Of a DNA stretch of 42,254 bases, positions 27,540 to 35,893 are shown piece by piece. Position numbers and translations under genes: made by a program. The notes beneath the pieces are model-generated. The model had not been told where the DNA came from. It searched no databases and saw only the letters and a list, made by a program, of their open reading frames with translations. Position 1 is the stretch's first letter. Every line of letters starts with the position of its first letter. The stretch covers positions 1 to 42,254 of the forward strand of contig JALFSR010000083.1 in assembly GCA_022778745.1 (NCBI GenBank), read 5' to 3'. The DNA comes from Clostridiales bacterium (lineage in GTDB: Bacteria; Bacillota; Clostridia; Lachnospirales; Lachnospiraceae).

Positions 27540-29789
27540 TCAGTTATATTCGATTACTCCTGAAGAATAATATATTTTTCTTGTGATTTTATCCAAAATA
27601 CATGCTGTCCCTTTTCCATCAACTGCTGGTACTAATTGATGAACCACTGTACCTTCCTCCTTTATTACCATGCCGTAAAAATTCATTTTTGACTGACCTA
27701 TTTCTAATAATCCTTCCTTAAAGTTTTGATTAGAACTAATTTTAACTAATTTACCATCTATATAGATATTTCTTCCGTATTGTCTTATTGTATAAATCTT
27801 ATTATTTTCCATTTTAATTGTACTGGAATTAATATATCCATACTTTACATACAACATGTCTTTTTCATGTCTTATCTGGTAACAGTTTGTTGTACTATTT
27901 TTTACAGTCATCATTGTTCCATAACTATTTACATCAGGTGTTGAGACTTTCAGTTCATATTCACTGTCCATTCCCATCTTAATATCCGTCTTTATATTCT
28001 TATTCAGTCCTGTAATTTTCAGGAAATTTACTTCCCGCACACCTTCTACCTGACTTGAATCAGAAGAACTTACTTCTGTTGAATGTACAGAACTCCCCTG
28101 TTCTTTTGAACTCTCTGTCGGATTTGTCTCTGATGATAGTTCCGTGTATCCAATCATGCCAGAAGAATAATATAGCTTTCCTGATATTTTATCTAAAACA
28201 CATGCCATTCCCTTTTCATCAATTGCTGGCACTAACTGATGAATCACATTGCCTTTTTCTCTAATCGTCATTCCATAAAATCTCATACTCGACTGACCTA
28301 GTTCTAATTCTCCCTCCTTAAAGTTTTGATTAGAACTAGTTTTAACTAGTTTACTATCTATATATATATTTCTTTCATGTTGTCTTATTGTATAAACTTT
28401 ATTATTTTCCATTTTAATTGTACTGGAATTAATGTATCCATACTTTACATACAACATACCTTTCTCATATCTTATCTGATAACAGTTTGTTGTACTATTT
28501 TTTGCAGCCATCATTGTTCCATAACTATTTACATCTGCTATCGAAACTTTCATCTCATATTCACTATTCACTCCTAGCATAATATCTGTTTTTATGCCTT
28601 TATTTAATCCTACAATATTAAGAGATTCCGCCTCTCTTATATCATTTGACTGACTTGGAGCAGATGTAGTTGTTTCCGTTGATTGGTCTTGAGATATATT
28701 TGAATTATCCTCTCTCACAACATCCACCATTGCTTTCACAATCTCTGAGAAATACCACTTCATATTGTAACGATCTAACAAGGCATAATTATTTACTTTT
28801 TGAGCAGATTCAAATTTTCCACCATTATCCCACCAAAAACATGGAATTCCCAGTTTTTTAGCCTTTGACACAATTTTTATTGCATAATTAATTCTTTCCT
28901 TTGTATTATCCTTTGGTGTATTGTTTTCCATTCCAAACTCACTAAGAAGAACCGCAATTCCCCTATCCGTAAAATTAGTTTTTATTCCATCCAAAATCTG
29001 ATTAATCTGGTTTTCATCCACATACGTATGGAAACCAACAATAATATGATTTTCTATTGTATCCTTTGGAAGTTCAAATTTAGTAATTCCTACATCAGAT
29101 GGTACACATGCATACAAATTAGTAATTAAATATCTTTTAGCATTATTCCCCCCACTATCCCTAACAGTATCAACAAAAACCTGATTGAGTTTGTTTGTAG
29201 TTTCATAAGCAGATTGATCAGCGTTATCCCATGTATATTTACTATCCAATATTTCATTAAAACCCTCAAATAGAAGACGATTATCATAAGATTGAAAGTG
29301 CTTTGCTATTTGCTGCCAAAGTTTTCGCAATCGATAACTACTATCTGCATATTTGGATTCATCGGCAGTAATCCATGCACCTTTTCCAACATCATGGTGT
29401 ACATTAATAATACAATACATTCCTGAATCCAGAACATAATTGACAATCTCTTCCACTCGCTCTAACCAAGCCTTGTCAATATTTGCATCCGCATCCGAGT
29501 TATCATAATAAGTAACAGGTATACGTACAGCACCAAATCCTGCATCTGCAACCATCTGAATCATCTTTTTTGTAGTAACTGGGTTTCCCCAAAGGGTTTC
29601 ATAACCAACTACATTATGCAGCCTTTTTGCATTAATGCTATCCAAAGTATTTCCCAAATTCCAACCTAATTTCATATCTTCTACAAGAGCTACTGCATTT
29701 TGTGGTACACTTGCTGCTTGTGTTATATAAATACTATTTCCTAATATGAGACATATTGTTAAAATAACAATACCAATTCCTTTTTTCAT
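27540..29789 (-). CDS. Secreted GH5 beta-glycanase with two C-terminal repeat domains
   Basis: 749 residues. A signal peptide (MKKGIGIVILTICLILGN...QAASV) directs export. The GH5 domain (about 35-355) carries LGWNLGNTLDS, WGNPVTT, INVHHD, the acid/base Glu in FEGFNEI (E179) and the nucleophile Glu in LLSEFGM (E284), a cellulase-like subfamily cutting beta-1,4-glucan or related chains. Two copies of a roughly 165-residue domain follow (385-550 and 585-749), joined by Ser/Thr-rich linkers. They resemble LamG/concanavalin-like modules ending in LYYSSG-type strands and may bind carbohydrate. AAGGAGGGG precedes the ATG at 29789. Likely trims or releases the polymer made by this locus. Confidence 0.92.
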   Translation of the reverse strand: MKKGIGIVILTICLILGNSIYITQAASVPQNAVALVEDMKLGWNLGNTLDSINAKRLHNVVGYETLWGNPVTTKKMIQMVADAGFGAVRIPVTYYDNSDADANIDKAWLERVEEIVNYVLDSGMYCIINVHHDVGKGAWITADESKYADSSYRLRKLWQQIAKHFQSYDNRLLFEGFNEILDSKYTWDNADQSAYETTNKLNQVFVDTVRDSGGNNAKRYLITNLYACVPSDVGITKFELPKDTIENHIIVGFHTYVDENQINQILDGIKTNFTDRGIAVLLSEFGMENNTPKDNTKERINYAIKIVSKAKKLGIPCFWWDNGGKFESAQKVNNYALLDRYNMKWYFSEIVKAMVDVVREDNSNISQDQSTETTTSAPSQSNDIREAESLNIVGLNKGIKTDIMLGVNSEYEMKVSIADVNSYGTMMAAKNSTTNCYQIRYEKGMLYVKYGYINSSTIKMENNKVYTIRQHERNIYIDSKLVKTSSNQNFKEGELELGQSSMRFYGMTIREKGNVIHQLVPAIDEKGMACVLDKISGKLYYSSGMIGYTELSSETNPTESSKEQGSSVHSTEVSSSDSSQVEGVREVNFLKITGLNKNIKTDIKMGMDSEYELKVSTPDVNSYGTMMTVKNSTTNCYQIRHEKDMLYVKYGYINSSTIKMENNKIYTIRQYGRNIYIDGKLVKISSNQNFKEGLLEIGQSKMNFYGMVIKEEGTVVHQLVPAVDGKGTACILDKITRKIYYSSGVIEYN
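27543..28637 (-). repeat. Tandem duplication inside the GH5 gene
   Basis: The two C-terminal domain copies (28140-28637 and 27543-28037) are alike at the DNA level, with long shared stretches such as those around 27720/28321 and 27807/28408. They are separated by the Ser-rich linker coding region. Protein identity is high (SYGTMM, NSTTNCYQIR, YVKYGYINSSTIKMENN shared), so the duplication is fairly recent and may vary between strains. Confidence 0.9.
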
Positions 29790-29909
29790 GTTTCCCCTCC
29801 TTATATTCACCTATTATTTCAAAATTACAGAGTTTTCTCGGATTTGACCTTTTTTACTAAATTATAAACTTGTAACTGTAACGATTATCAATACGATAAC
29901 AAACTTCCA

Positions 29910-30905
29910 TTATTGATGAATACGCATTAATTTCGCCTTTAAATTAAAATAGCAATATGTAAAAAAAGCTAGTTTGCATCGAATACATAAATATTCTATT
30001 TTTCTATAACCATGAATTTGTTTTGCAGGTACAGATTGAATAATCTTTCTTACTATTGGAGCTTGTATTATCTCCTTTATACCATAATATTTTTTCCATC
30101 CCTTCGTATTTTGAACTAACATACGTATAATAGAAAACATTTTAAACAGCTGATACTGACACATTACTTCATAATATTTTTTTCTTTTTTCATCTAACGT
30201 ATAAAGTCTACAATAATTCCAAATATATTCTAAACACTTTACCTGCTTTTGTAATTGAAAACTCCCCATTGCTCCGATTGGATTTTGATAGTATTGAATA
30301 GCATAACAATTAATCAAAGCCTGTGTTTTTATGTATTTGCAATATTCCATCACAAATACATAATCTTCACCAATTGGTACTCCTACTGGAAAAAAAATCT
30401 GTTTTTCTTCAATTAAACTTTTTCGGAATAACTTTGCCCAACATGTATGAAGAAGCGGAGTCCCAAGCAATATTTTCATAAATGTATCATAATCTCGAAT
30501 ACTAGGAGCATCTGGAAATGGTTCCTCTACTAGCTTTCCATTCGGAAACCACGAGTAATAGCTAAATGCAACAAAATCAATATTTTGTCTTGCATAATTC
30601 ATAATTGTCTTCCAACTCTCCATTACAAACCTATCATCAGCATCCAAGAACATCACGTATTTTCCTTTTGCCAACTTTATACCCCTATTTCTTGCTGCAG
30701 AAACTCCCTGATTTTCCTGGTGATAAACACAAATTTGATTTCGCCTTTTTGCCAATGCATCACAAATTTCTGCAGAACCATCTGTACTTCCATCATCTAC
30801 TAGAATAATTTCTATTTCATCGGAATATTCTTCTGTAATTGATTGTACGCATTCTTTTAATGAATTTTTTGCTTGATAAACAGGAATAATTACACTAATT
30901 AACAT
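29910..30905 (-). CDS. Glycosyltransferase, GT2
   Basis: 331 residues. ISVIIPVYQAKNSLKE, ILVDDGSTDGS, VSAARNRGIKLAKGKY and metal motif FLDADD; VPIGEDYVFVMEY in the C-terminal half is the usual acceptor-side landmark. Start ATG follows GAGGAAGAGAGA, 35 nt behind the GT2 upstream. No signal or clear membrane segment. Adds one sugar of the repeat unit; the donor cannot be deduced. Confidence 0.92.
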   Translation of the reverse strand: MLISVIIPVYQAKNSLKECVQSITEEYSDEIEIILVDDGSTDGSAEICDALAKRRNQICVYHQENQGVSAARNRGIKLAKGKYVMFLDADDRFVMESWKTIMNYARQNIDFVAFSYYSWFPNGKLVEEPFPDAPSIRDYDTFMKILLGTPLLHTCWAKLFRKSLIEEKQIFFPVGVPIGEDYVFVMEYCKYIKTQALINCYAIQYYQNPIGAMGSFQLQKQVKCLEYIWNYCRLYTLDEKRKKYYEVMCQYQLFKMFSIIRMLVQNTKGWKKYYGIKEIIQAPIVRKIIQSVPAKQIHGYRKIEYLCIRCKLAFFTYCYFNLKAKLMRIHQ

Positions 30906-30940
30906 TCTCTCTTCCTCTTGTTATAATGTCCAAAACCGAT

Positions 30941-31927
30941 CTATTTTTTATTTATTCTTTTACACTGTAACCAGTATAATGCTACAAAACTGTTCGCATA
31001 CATCCAATACAAACTACGATTCATTGTCTTCATATACCATTCTTTTTTGCTTTTTCCTGACTTCAAATAAGGATTTTTCTTCCATTCTGGAAATAGCTGA
31101 TTTAATCGATTCCAATTTTCATTGAAAACCCATTTTCGCTCCTTCTTATCCTCAATTCTTGCAATTCGTTTCACCGTATTACAAAGAATAATTCGCACTG
31201 TCAAATATTCAATATCATCTTGATATTCTTGATATATATTTTTTTCTTTATAATATTGAACAAGATGTTCAAATACAAGAAATAGATCAAGTATTTTACG
31301 AGTAGAATGATTCATCAAAGATTCTTTACGAAATACATAATGGACTCCTGGCTCTTTGATATAAGAAATTTTTCGAATAAATGGCACTAACTTTACATAA
31401 AACTCCACATCTTCATGAATCATACCAACGCTAAACCAAACGTTACAATTCATTAACCAATCTCTTTTATAGATTTTGTTCCATACAACAGATCTTCCGA
31501 TTCGGATCATTTCGTGGCGATCATAAATTTTTTTTCCAATCTCTATATCAAATTTATTTGGATAATTATGAAATAGATTACACTCTACAATATCGCTATT
31601 GTCTTTCTTTGCCTTCTTATACATCTTTTCATACATATCCAATTCTACATAATCATCCCCATCTACAAATCCAATATACTCCCCTGTTGCATGCTTCATT
31701 CCAAAGTTTCTAGCATCAGAAAGTCCTCCATTTTTTTTGATTAATGGGACAATACGAGAATCTTTTTCTGCATACTGATCGATAACTTTTTGAGACTGAT
31801 CTGGAGATCCATCATTTACAACAAGAATTTCAATATTTTTATGTGTTTGATTTAACAGACTATCTAAACATAATTCTAGATAATTCTCCACATTATAAAC
31901 TGGAACAATAATACTAATATCTATCAT
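30941..31927 (-). CDS. Glycosyltransferase, GT2
   Basis: 328 residues. ISIIVPVYNVENYLEL, VNDGSPDQSQ, LSDARNFGMKHATGEY and metal motif FVDGDDYVE (GDD); GMIHEDVEFYVKLVPF in the second half. The protein resembles the EpsJ/CpsI-type GT2 enzymes of Firmicute capsule loci. The ATG follows AGGAGTGAATA. Third gene of the polysaccharide transcript after the glycosylphosphotransferase and the GH5 lipoprotein, so possibly the enzyme that adds the second sugar. That order argument is inference. Confidence 0.92.
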   Translation of the reverse strand: MIDISIIVPVYNVENYLELCLDSLLNQTHKNIEILVVNDGSPDQSQKVIDQYAEKDSRIVPLIKKNGGLSDARNFGMKHATGEYIGFVDGDDYVELDMYEKMYKKAKKDNSDIVECNLFHNYPNKFDIEIGKKIYDRHEMIRIGRSVVWNKIYKRDWLMNCNVWFSVGMIHEDVEFYVKLVPFIRKISYIKEPGVHYVFRKESLMNHSTRKILDLFLVFEHLVQYYKEKNIYQEYQDDIEYLTVRIILCNTVKRIARIEDKKERKWVFNENWNRLNQLFPEWKKNPYLKSGKSKKEWYMKTMNRSLYWMYANSFVALYWLQCKRINKK

Positions 31928-32021
31928 TATTCACTCCTATTATTTTATTTTTATATACTTTCAAAAAACTTTCAATCATATGAATACGCTTTACTTTATT
32001 TGATACATATAATTTCTTATA

Positions 32022-33119
32022 TTAAGTTTTACTGCTTTTTATTATTGTATCTACTAACTCCTTATCATACCATTCACATTGTTGTCTATTGAGGAGGGCA
32101 AAATTATTTACTTCCTCAGAATTTTTAAATTTTCCTCCATTATCCCACCAAAAACAAGCAATTCCTTTTTCTTTTGCCTTTGTTATTAAATATTGTGCAT
32201 ATTCAAGCCGTTTTTCTCTTGTTTTCCCCTCTTCTGGTTTATTTTCCATTCCACATTCCCCAATAATAACAGGGATTTCATTTTGAACAAATTTTTTATC
32301 CAATCGTTCTAACATTGCATCAATGGAATCCTCATCATGACCATAAAAATGAACTTCTGCGATCAAATGATCTGCTATTATGTCCTTTGGCATAGAAAAT
32401 GCATCCAGTACTTTTTTATCCGTAGATGCTGCATATGTATTTACAATTAGCAGACGTTCTGCATTCTTTTTTCCACTCTCTCTAATAGTATTTACAAAAA
32501 CCTGATTCATCTCATTTACCATATTTAATTCCTCATCCGAGGCACCATCCCATTGATTTTGAATATTCAGAATCTCATTCATCCCTTCAAAAATTAGATT
32601 TTCATCATAAGATTGAAAATAGTCTGCAATCTGCTTCCAAAGAGATTGAACAATCTGCTTCATTTCCTCCTTTTTAGAAACATCCGCTTTAATCCATGCT
32701 ACTTTTCCCGTATCGTGATGCAAATTAATAATACAATTTAGACCATTGTCAAGAACATACTGAACAACTTCTCCTACTCGATCCATCCAGTCTGCATCAA
32801 TTATTCCATTTTCATCTACGTGATCATACCATGTTACTGGAACTCGTATTGTTCCAAATCCAGCACTTTTTACTGTATCAATCATTTGTTTTGTCGTGAC
32901 TGGATTTCCCCATAACGTTTCATAGTATTCTACACTTCCCTTTTGTTTGAAGTCCACGCTATCCAATGTATTTCCTAAATTCCATCCAACGCCCCATTGA
33001 TTTGTGTTCATACTCTTCGATGAAATTGGTTTTTTCAAACTGCATCCAGATAAAACCATTGCTATAATACAGACCAGACAACTGCAAGCTAAAATTTTTG
33101 TAATAACTAGTCTTTTCAA
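32022..33119 (-). CDS. GH5 beta-glycanase lipoprotein
   Basis: About 365 residues. An N-terminal signal with lipobox LSGC (Cys26) predicts a lipid-anchored enzyme on the outer face of the membrane. The GH5 domain has VGWNLGNTLDS, WGNPVTT, INLHHD, acid/base Glu in FEGMNEI (E182) and nucleophile Glu in IIGECGM (E288). It parallels the secreted GH5 at 27540-29789 but has no C-terminal repeats. The frame starts at a TTG (33140) without a ribosome site; GGAGGAG lies before a second TTG at 33119, which I prefer. It is the second gene of the locus, 26 nt behind the glycosylphosphotransferase, so processing seems integral to synthesis. Confidence 0.9.
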   Translation of the reverse strand: MKRLVITKILACSCLVCIIAMVLSGCSLKKPISSKSMNTNQWGVGWNLGNTLDSVDFKQKGSVEYYETLWGNPVTTKQMIDTVKSAGFGTIRVPVTWYDHVDENGIIDADWMDRVGEVVQYVLDNGLNCIINLHHDTGKVAWIKADVSKKEEMKQIVQSLWKQIADYFQSYDENLIFEGMNEILNIQNQWDGASDEELNMVNEMNQVFVNTIRESGKKNAERLLIVNTYAASTDKKVLDAFSMPKDIIADHLIAEVHFYGHDEDSIDAMLERLDKKFVQNEIPVIIGECGMENKPEEGKTREKRLEYAQYLITKAKEKGIACFWWDNGGKFKNSEEVNNFALLNRQQCEWYDKELVDTIIKSSKT

Positions 33120-33145
33120 AATTCTCCTCCATTTTTTCAAATAGT

Positions 33146-34546
33146 TTATTCTGCACCTTTTCCAGTAAACATTATCAAAACTGTCTTGATTAATAGTTTA
33201 ATATCTAACATTAGACTCCAGTTTTGTATATACTCGGTATCTAACCGCACGACTTCCTCAAAATCTGTAATATCGCTGCGGCCACTTGCCTGCCACATTC
33301 CTGTCAGTCCTGGTTTCATTGCCAGTCTTCCTTTATGATGCAGCTCATATTTTTCATACTCATCAACTGTCGGCGGTCTTGTTCCAACAAGTGACATATC
33401 ACCTTTTAAAATATTTAAAAACTGTGGAAATTCATCCAAGCTTGTCTTGCGGATAAACTTTCCGAACGGGAAGATTCTTGGGTCATTATCCATCTTAAAC
33501 ATAAATCCCTTCATTTTATTGTTTTCTTCCAGTTCTTTTTTTCGTTCTTCTGCATCCAAATACATTGATCGGAATTTATAAATCGTAAATATTCTTCCAT
33601 TTTTTCCAACTCGTTTTTGCGAGAAAAAGATTGGTCCTGGTGATTGGATTTTAATGATTGGTCCAACAAAAATACAGATAATGCCTGTCAGTATTACTCC
33701 TACCAGACCTCCTGCAATATCCATACAACGCTTCGCAAACAGCTCTGTTGGACGAATTTTTCTCATCGTTGCAGTCAAAACAGGAATTCCATTTACTCGA
33801 TTTGCAATGCAGTCCAATTCTTCATCAAAAATCTGATTGATTTTAACATGGACTTCTATTCCCATCTGCACTAATGTCTTTGCGATCTCTGCAACTTCTT
33901 CTATTTTTATATGCAGTAATACATCATCGACAACTTGCGTTCGGAAATATTCCATCATTGATTTTTTTGTTGCTACAATAGGGATATTACGAATTGTATT
34001 TCCTATTTCTTCTTCTTTACCATCTAATAATATAATTCCGGACAATTTCCACGTATAATACTGATTAATCAATAATCGTTTTGTAAGCCGTTCTGCATCA
34101 TCTTTCATACAGACTACATAGAGATAATTTACAATTTTTCCCTTTTTTTGTTTCCTATGAATACTATATTTAATAATATAACGCTCAGCATAAATCACAA
34201 GAATACTTGTTAAAAAGAAATACAATAATACTAGCCTAGAATACAAATCTGTAATCTTCAATGCAAACATACATCCAAACAGTAATGCCATAATTACAAG
34301 AGACTCTTTCAATACGGCAACAATTTCTCGCATCCCTCCCCTGCGCAATATTTCAGAATACGGCTCTGTAAATACCATCGCAAGTCCAGGCAAGAATAAC
34401 AAAATAAACCAAATCTGACGATAATGTTCTTCCTCAAATACATTTGCACATCCATTCTTTATCATATATGCCAACACAAATGCAATTTGAACTGCGACCA
34501 TATCACCTAAAAAGAAATCAAGATGTTTGTTCCACTGTTTTTTCAT
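33146..34546 (-). CDS. Polyprenyl-phosphate glycosylphosphotransferase (initiating enzyme)
   Basis: 466 residues. Starts the repeat unit by moving a sugar 1-phosphate (glucose or galactose in known members) from UDP-sugar to undecaprenyl phosphate. Four N-terminal membrane segments, a nucleotide-binding-like middle domain, then the catalytic bacterial sugar transferase domain with KRCMDIAGG, the membrane segment, SPGPIFFSQKRVGKNGR, FTIYKFRSM, RKTSLDEFPQFLNILKGDMS, LVGTRPP and GLTGMWQASGRS. It belongs to the WbaP/CpsE/EpsL type. It is the first gene of the locus, behind a leader of about 690 nt. No Wzd/Wze tyrosine-kinase pair accompanies it in this window. Confidence 0.95.
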   Translation of the reverse strand: MKKQWNKHLDFFLGDMVAVQIAFVLAYMIKNGCANVFEEEHYRQIWFILLFLPGLAMVFTEPYSEILRRGGMREIVAVLKESLVIMALLFGCMFALKITDLYSRLVLLYFFLTSILVIYAERYIIKYSIHRKQKKGKIVNYLYVVCMKDDAERLTKRLLINQYYTWKLSGIILLDGKEEEIGNTIRNIPIVATKKSMMEYFRTQVVDDVLLHIKIEEVAEIAKTLVQMGIEVHVKINQIFDEELDCIANRVNGIPVLTATMRKIRPTELFAKRCMDIAGGLVGVILTGIICIFVGPIIKIQSPGPIFFSQKRVGKNGRIFTIYKFRSMYLDAEERKKELEENNKMKGFMFKMDNDPRIFPFGKFIRKTSLDEFPQFLNILKGDMSLVGTRPPTVDEYEKYELHHKGRLAMKPGLTGMWQASGRSDITDFEEVVRLDTEYIQNWSLMLDIKLLIKTVLIMFTGKGAE

Positions 34547-34673
34547 AACTTTTACTATTTACACCCTCTCTTCCACTTTTCATACTAAAAAAGCTTCCTC
34601 GTTCTTCACTAAAACGGACATTCCGAATCCGCTGCATTCAACTTTCCTGCTTCTTATAAAAGAAACTATAATA

Positions 34674-34705
34674 GGGAAATTCATCGAAACCGATAAAATT
34701 TCCCC
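34674..34705 (-). promoter_or_regulatory. Long hairpin in the polysaccharide leader
   Basis: On the minus strand GGGAAATTTTATCG pairs with CGATGAATTTCCC around a GTTT loop: 12 or 13 pairs with one bulge. No U tract follows, so it is probably not a terminator. It lies about 130 nt before the first gene. Confidence 0.55.
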
Positions 34706-34784
34706 ATAAACATAGTCAAAAGGCAAGCTTCGCCATTCACAAATATAGTAATTTACTCATCTGTGACAATTGACTTCCATATTT

Positions 34785-34889
34785 TTACCTTTGATCATCC
34801 CCTGTGCCTAGCTTCAGAGAATGATGAAAAGTATTATTTGATCTATTTGTTACAAAAAAAAGTAAAGCAACCATGAAAATCTTTTTCAT
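34785..34889 (-). CDS. Possible 34-codon leader ORF over the terminator
   Basis: ATG at 34889, preceded by GGAG (34899-34896) at 6 nt, opens a 34-codon frame starting MKKIFMVALLFF with a hydrophobic N terminus and ending at TAA (34785). The start codon lies in the 5' arm of the terminator hairpin, so a ribosome initiating here would prevent the stem from forming. That geometry suggests attenuation by translation. It is small, and chance cannot be excluded. Confidence 0.3.
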   Translation of the reverse strand: MKKIFMVALLFFVTNRSNNTFHHSLKLGTGDDQR

Positions 34890-34895
34890 TGCTTT
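34853..34895 (-). terminator. Intrinsic terminator inside the polysaccharide leader
   Basis: On the minus strand AAAGCAA (34895-34889) pairs with TTGCTTT (34870-34864). The inner arms TGAAAA and TTTTCA extend the stem with a small bulge, and a run of eight T follows (CTTTTTTTTG). It lies about 310 nt before the first gene of the locus, with no gene for it to terminate, so it is best read as a conditional terminator. Confidence 0.75.
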
Positions 34896-34901
34896 CTCCA
34901 G

Positions 34902-34936
34902 AATCTCTCCAATAAATCCAGAGATTCAAAATCTCT
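34902..34936 (-). promoter_or_regulatory. Three alternating 7-nt pairing segments (candidate RNA switch)
   Basis: In transcript order AGAGATT (34936-34930), AATCTCT (34926-34920), AGAGATT (34908-34902). Segment 2 can pair perfectly with either segment 1 (3-nt loop) or segment 3 (11-nt loop). Segment 3 ends 2 nt before the GGAG of the possible leader ORF and 6 nt before the terminator stem. Confidence 0.6.
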
Positions 34937-35011
34937 TCATTCAAGTACTCTCTTATGAAACAAAAAAATACAGAGTATATCTATTCTTTTCATAAATTTT
35001 TTTAAGCAAAT

Positions 35012-35020
35012 AGTATAACA
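35012..35020 (-). promoter_or_regulatory. Secondary candidate promoter (extended -10)
   Basis: TGTTATACT on the minus strand (35020-35012) is an extended -10 box. No good -35 lies 16-18 nt upstream. If used it would give a shorter leader that still contains the terminator. Confidence 0.3.
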
Positions 35021-35080
35021 TATACCATTTACTGTTTATCATCAATTGAAGTCAAATAAATCTACACTCTGTGTTCTTAC

Positions 35081-35150
35081 AGTCTATTTCTGTGGCAATA
35101 ATATTGTAAAAATAGACTACATAGTATCTATTCTTCCAAATAGAACTATG
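35081..35150 (-). promoter_or_regulatory. Two adjacent hairpins early in the leader
   Basis: Hairpin A (35120-35150) pairs CATAGT and TCTATT with AATAGA and ACTATG, one unpaired A breaking the stem. Hairpin B (35081-35118) pairs AGTCTATTT with AAATAGACT around a 20-nt loop. They are one base apart, and both arms share the TCTATTT/AAATAGA theme, so A and B arms can also cross-pair. In transcript order A comes first, 85-115 nt after the predicted start. Confidence 0.5.
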
Positions 35151-35241
35151 CTTATATTCTTATTTTATTGATCAGCATACTATTTTTTATAAATATAATA
35201 ATATTTCCTGCTGAAGAGACGAATCCTTAAACTACATATTT

Positions 35242-35269
35242 ATTATACCAACTATTTTTATATTGTCAA
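35242..35269 (-). promoter_or_regulatory. Near-consensus sigma-A promoter of the polysaccharide locus
   Basis: On the minus strand TTGACA (35269-35264), 16-nt spacer, TATAAT (35247-35242), with TG one base before the -10 (extended -10). This is the strongest promoter match upstream of the locus and predicts a start near 35235. Confidence 0.7.
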
Positions 35270-35893
35270 TAGTATAAATCTGCATAATTTCTACTATATT
35301 AATAATTTTGATATTCTAAATGTTCTTAAATGAAATATTTATATGTTATCCTACTTAAATCTATGAAAAATTCCTTATAATTATTTCAAATTTCATGTTT
35401 TATCTAATTCTAAATGTCCTAAATATTCATAGTAATAGATTATTTTTTGTATTAATATTCATTTTGATATTGTTTATATAATTTTAAAAAAGTACAACTG
35501 TCATTTAATAAAATTCTTGTATTTCAAGAAAAAGGTGAAATATTCTTCAAATATAACTATTTTCAAAAGTATATCAATTTTTCAATATAAGAGTAATTTT
35601 CTTATAATTTAACTTAATCAAACATAATAATTCCTTAATTTTGACAATAACTATATTTTTTCGACCTTTATTTAAAAAAATCTTTAAATATCTAGTTTAA
35701 GAATTGCAAAAAAATAATATTTTTTATATTTCAAGAATACTTTTTATATTTATATTTTTAGTTTTTATTTTCATTCTTTTTTGTAGTGTTTTCTATATTT
35801 TTAATCATTTTTATTTTATCTTATATTTCACTTTTTATTCATAATATTATTCACATAATATTTTTTATTGATAATTTTTCTGATTTTTTATTC
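35270..35893. other. Very A+T-rich intergenic stretch without recognisable genes
   Basis: About 620 nt of almost pure A and T runs between the polysaccharide promoter and the end of yaaA. I see no ORF with protein-like composition and no clear terminator for yaaA. Its short A/T tracts could act as an UP element or a binding region for a nucleoid protein, but nothing specific supports that. Confidence 0.5.

Larger units (their letters stand above)
34547..35235 (-). promoter_or_regulatory. Long structured 5' leader of the polysaccharide locus
   Basis: About 690 nt between the predicted start near 35235 and the first gene. It contains, in transcript order, hairpin A (35150-35120), hairpin B (35118-35081), three 7-nt segments that pair in two exclusive ways (34936-34902), an intrinsic terminator (34895-34853), and a 13-bp hairpin (34705-34674). 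Such leaders in Firmicute capsule operons act through processive antitermination (LoaP-type NusG paralogues, or the EAR RNA of Bacillus eps). I see no gene for such a factor in the window, and no sequence match to EAR is claimed. Confidence 0.55.

Noticed and set aside
34776-34790. Seven-codon frame after AAAGGTAAAAAT in the leader
   Set aside because: Too short and without any link to a regulatory structure; chance is likely.
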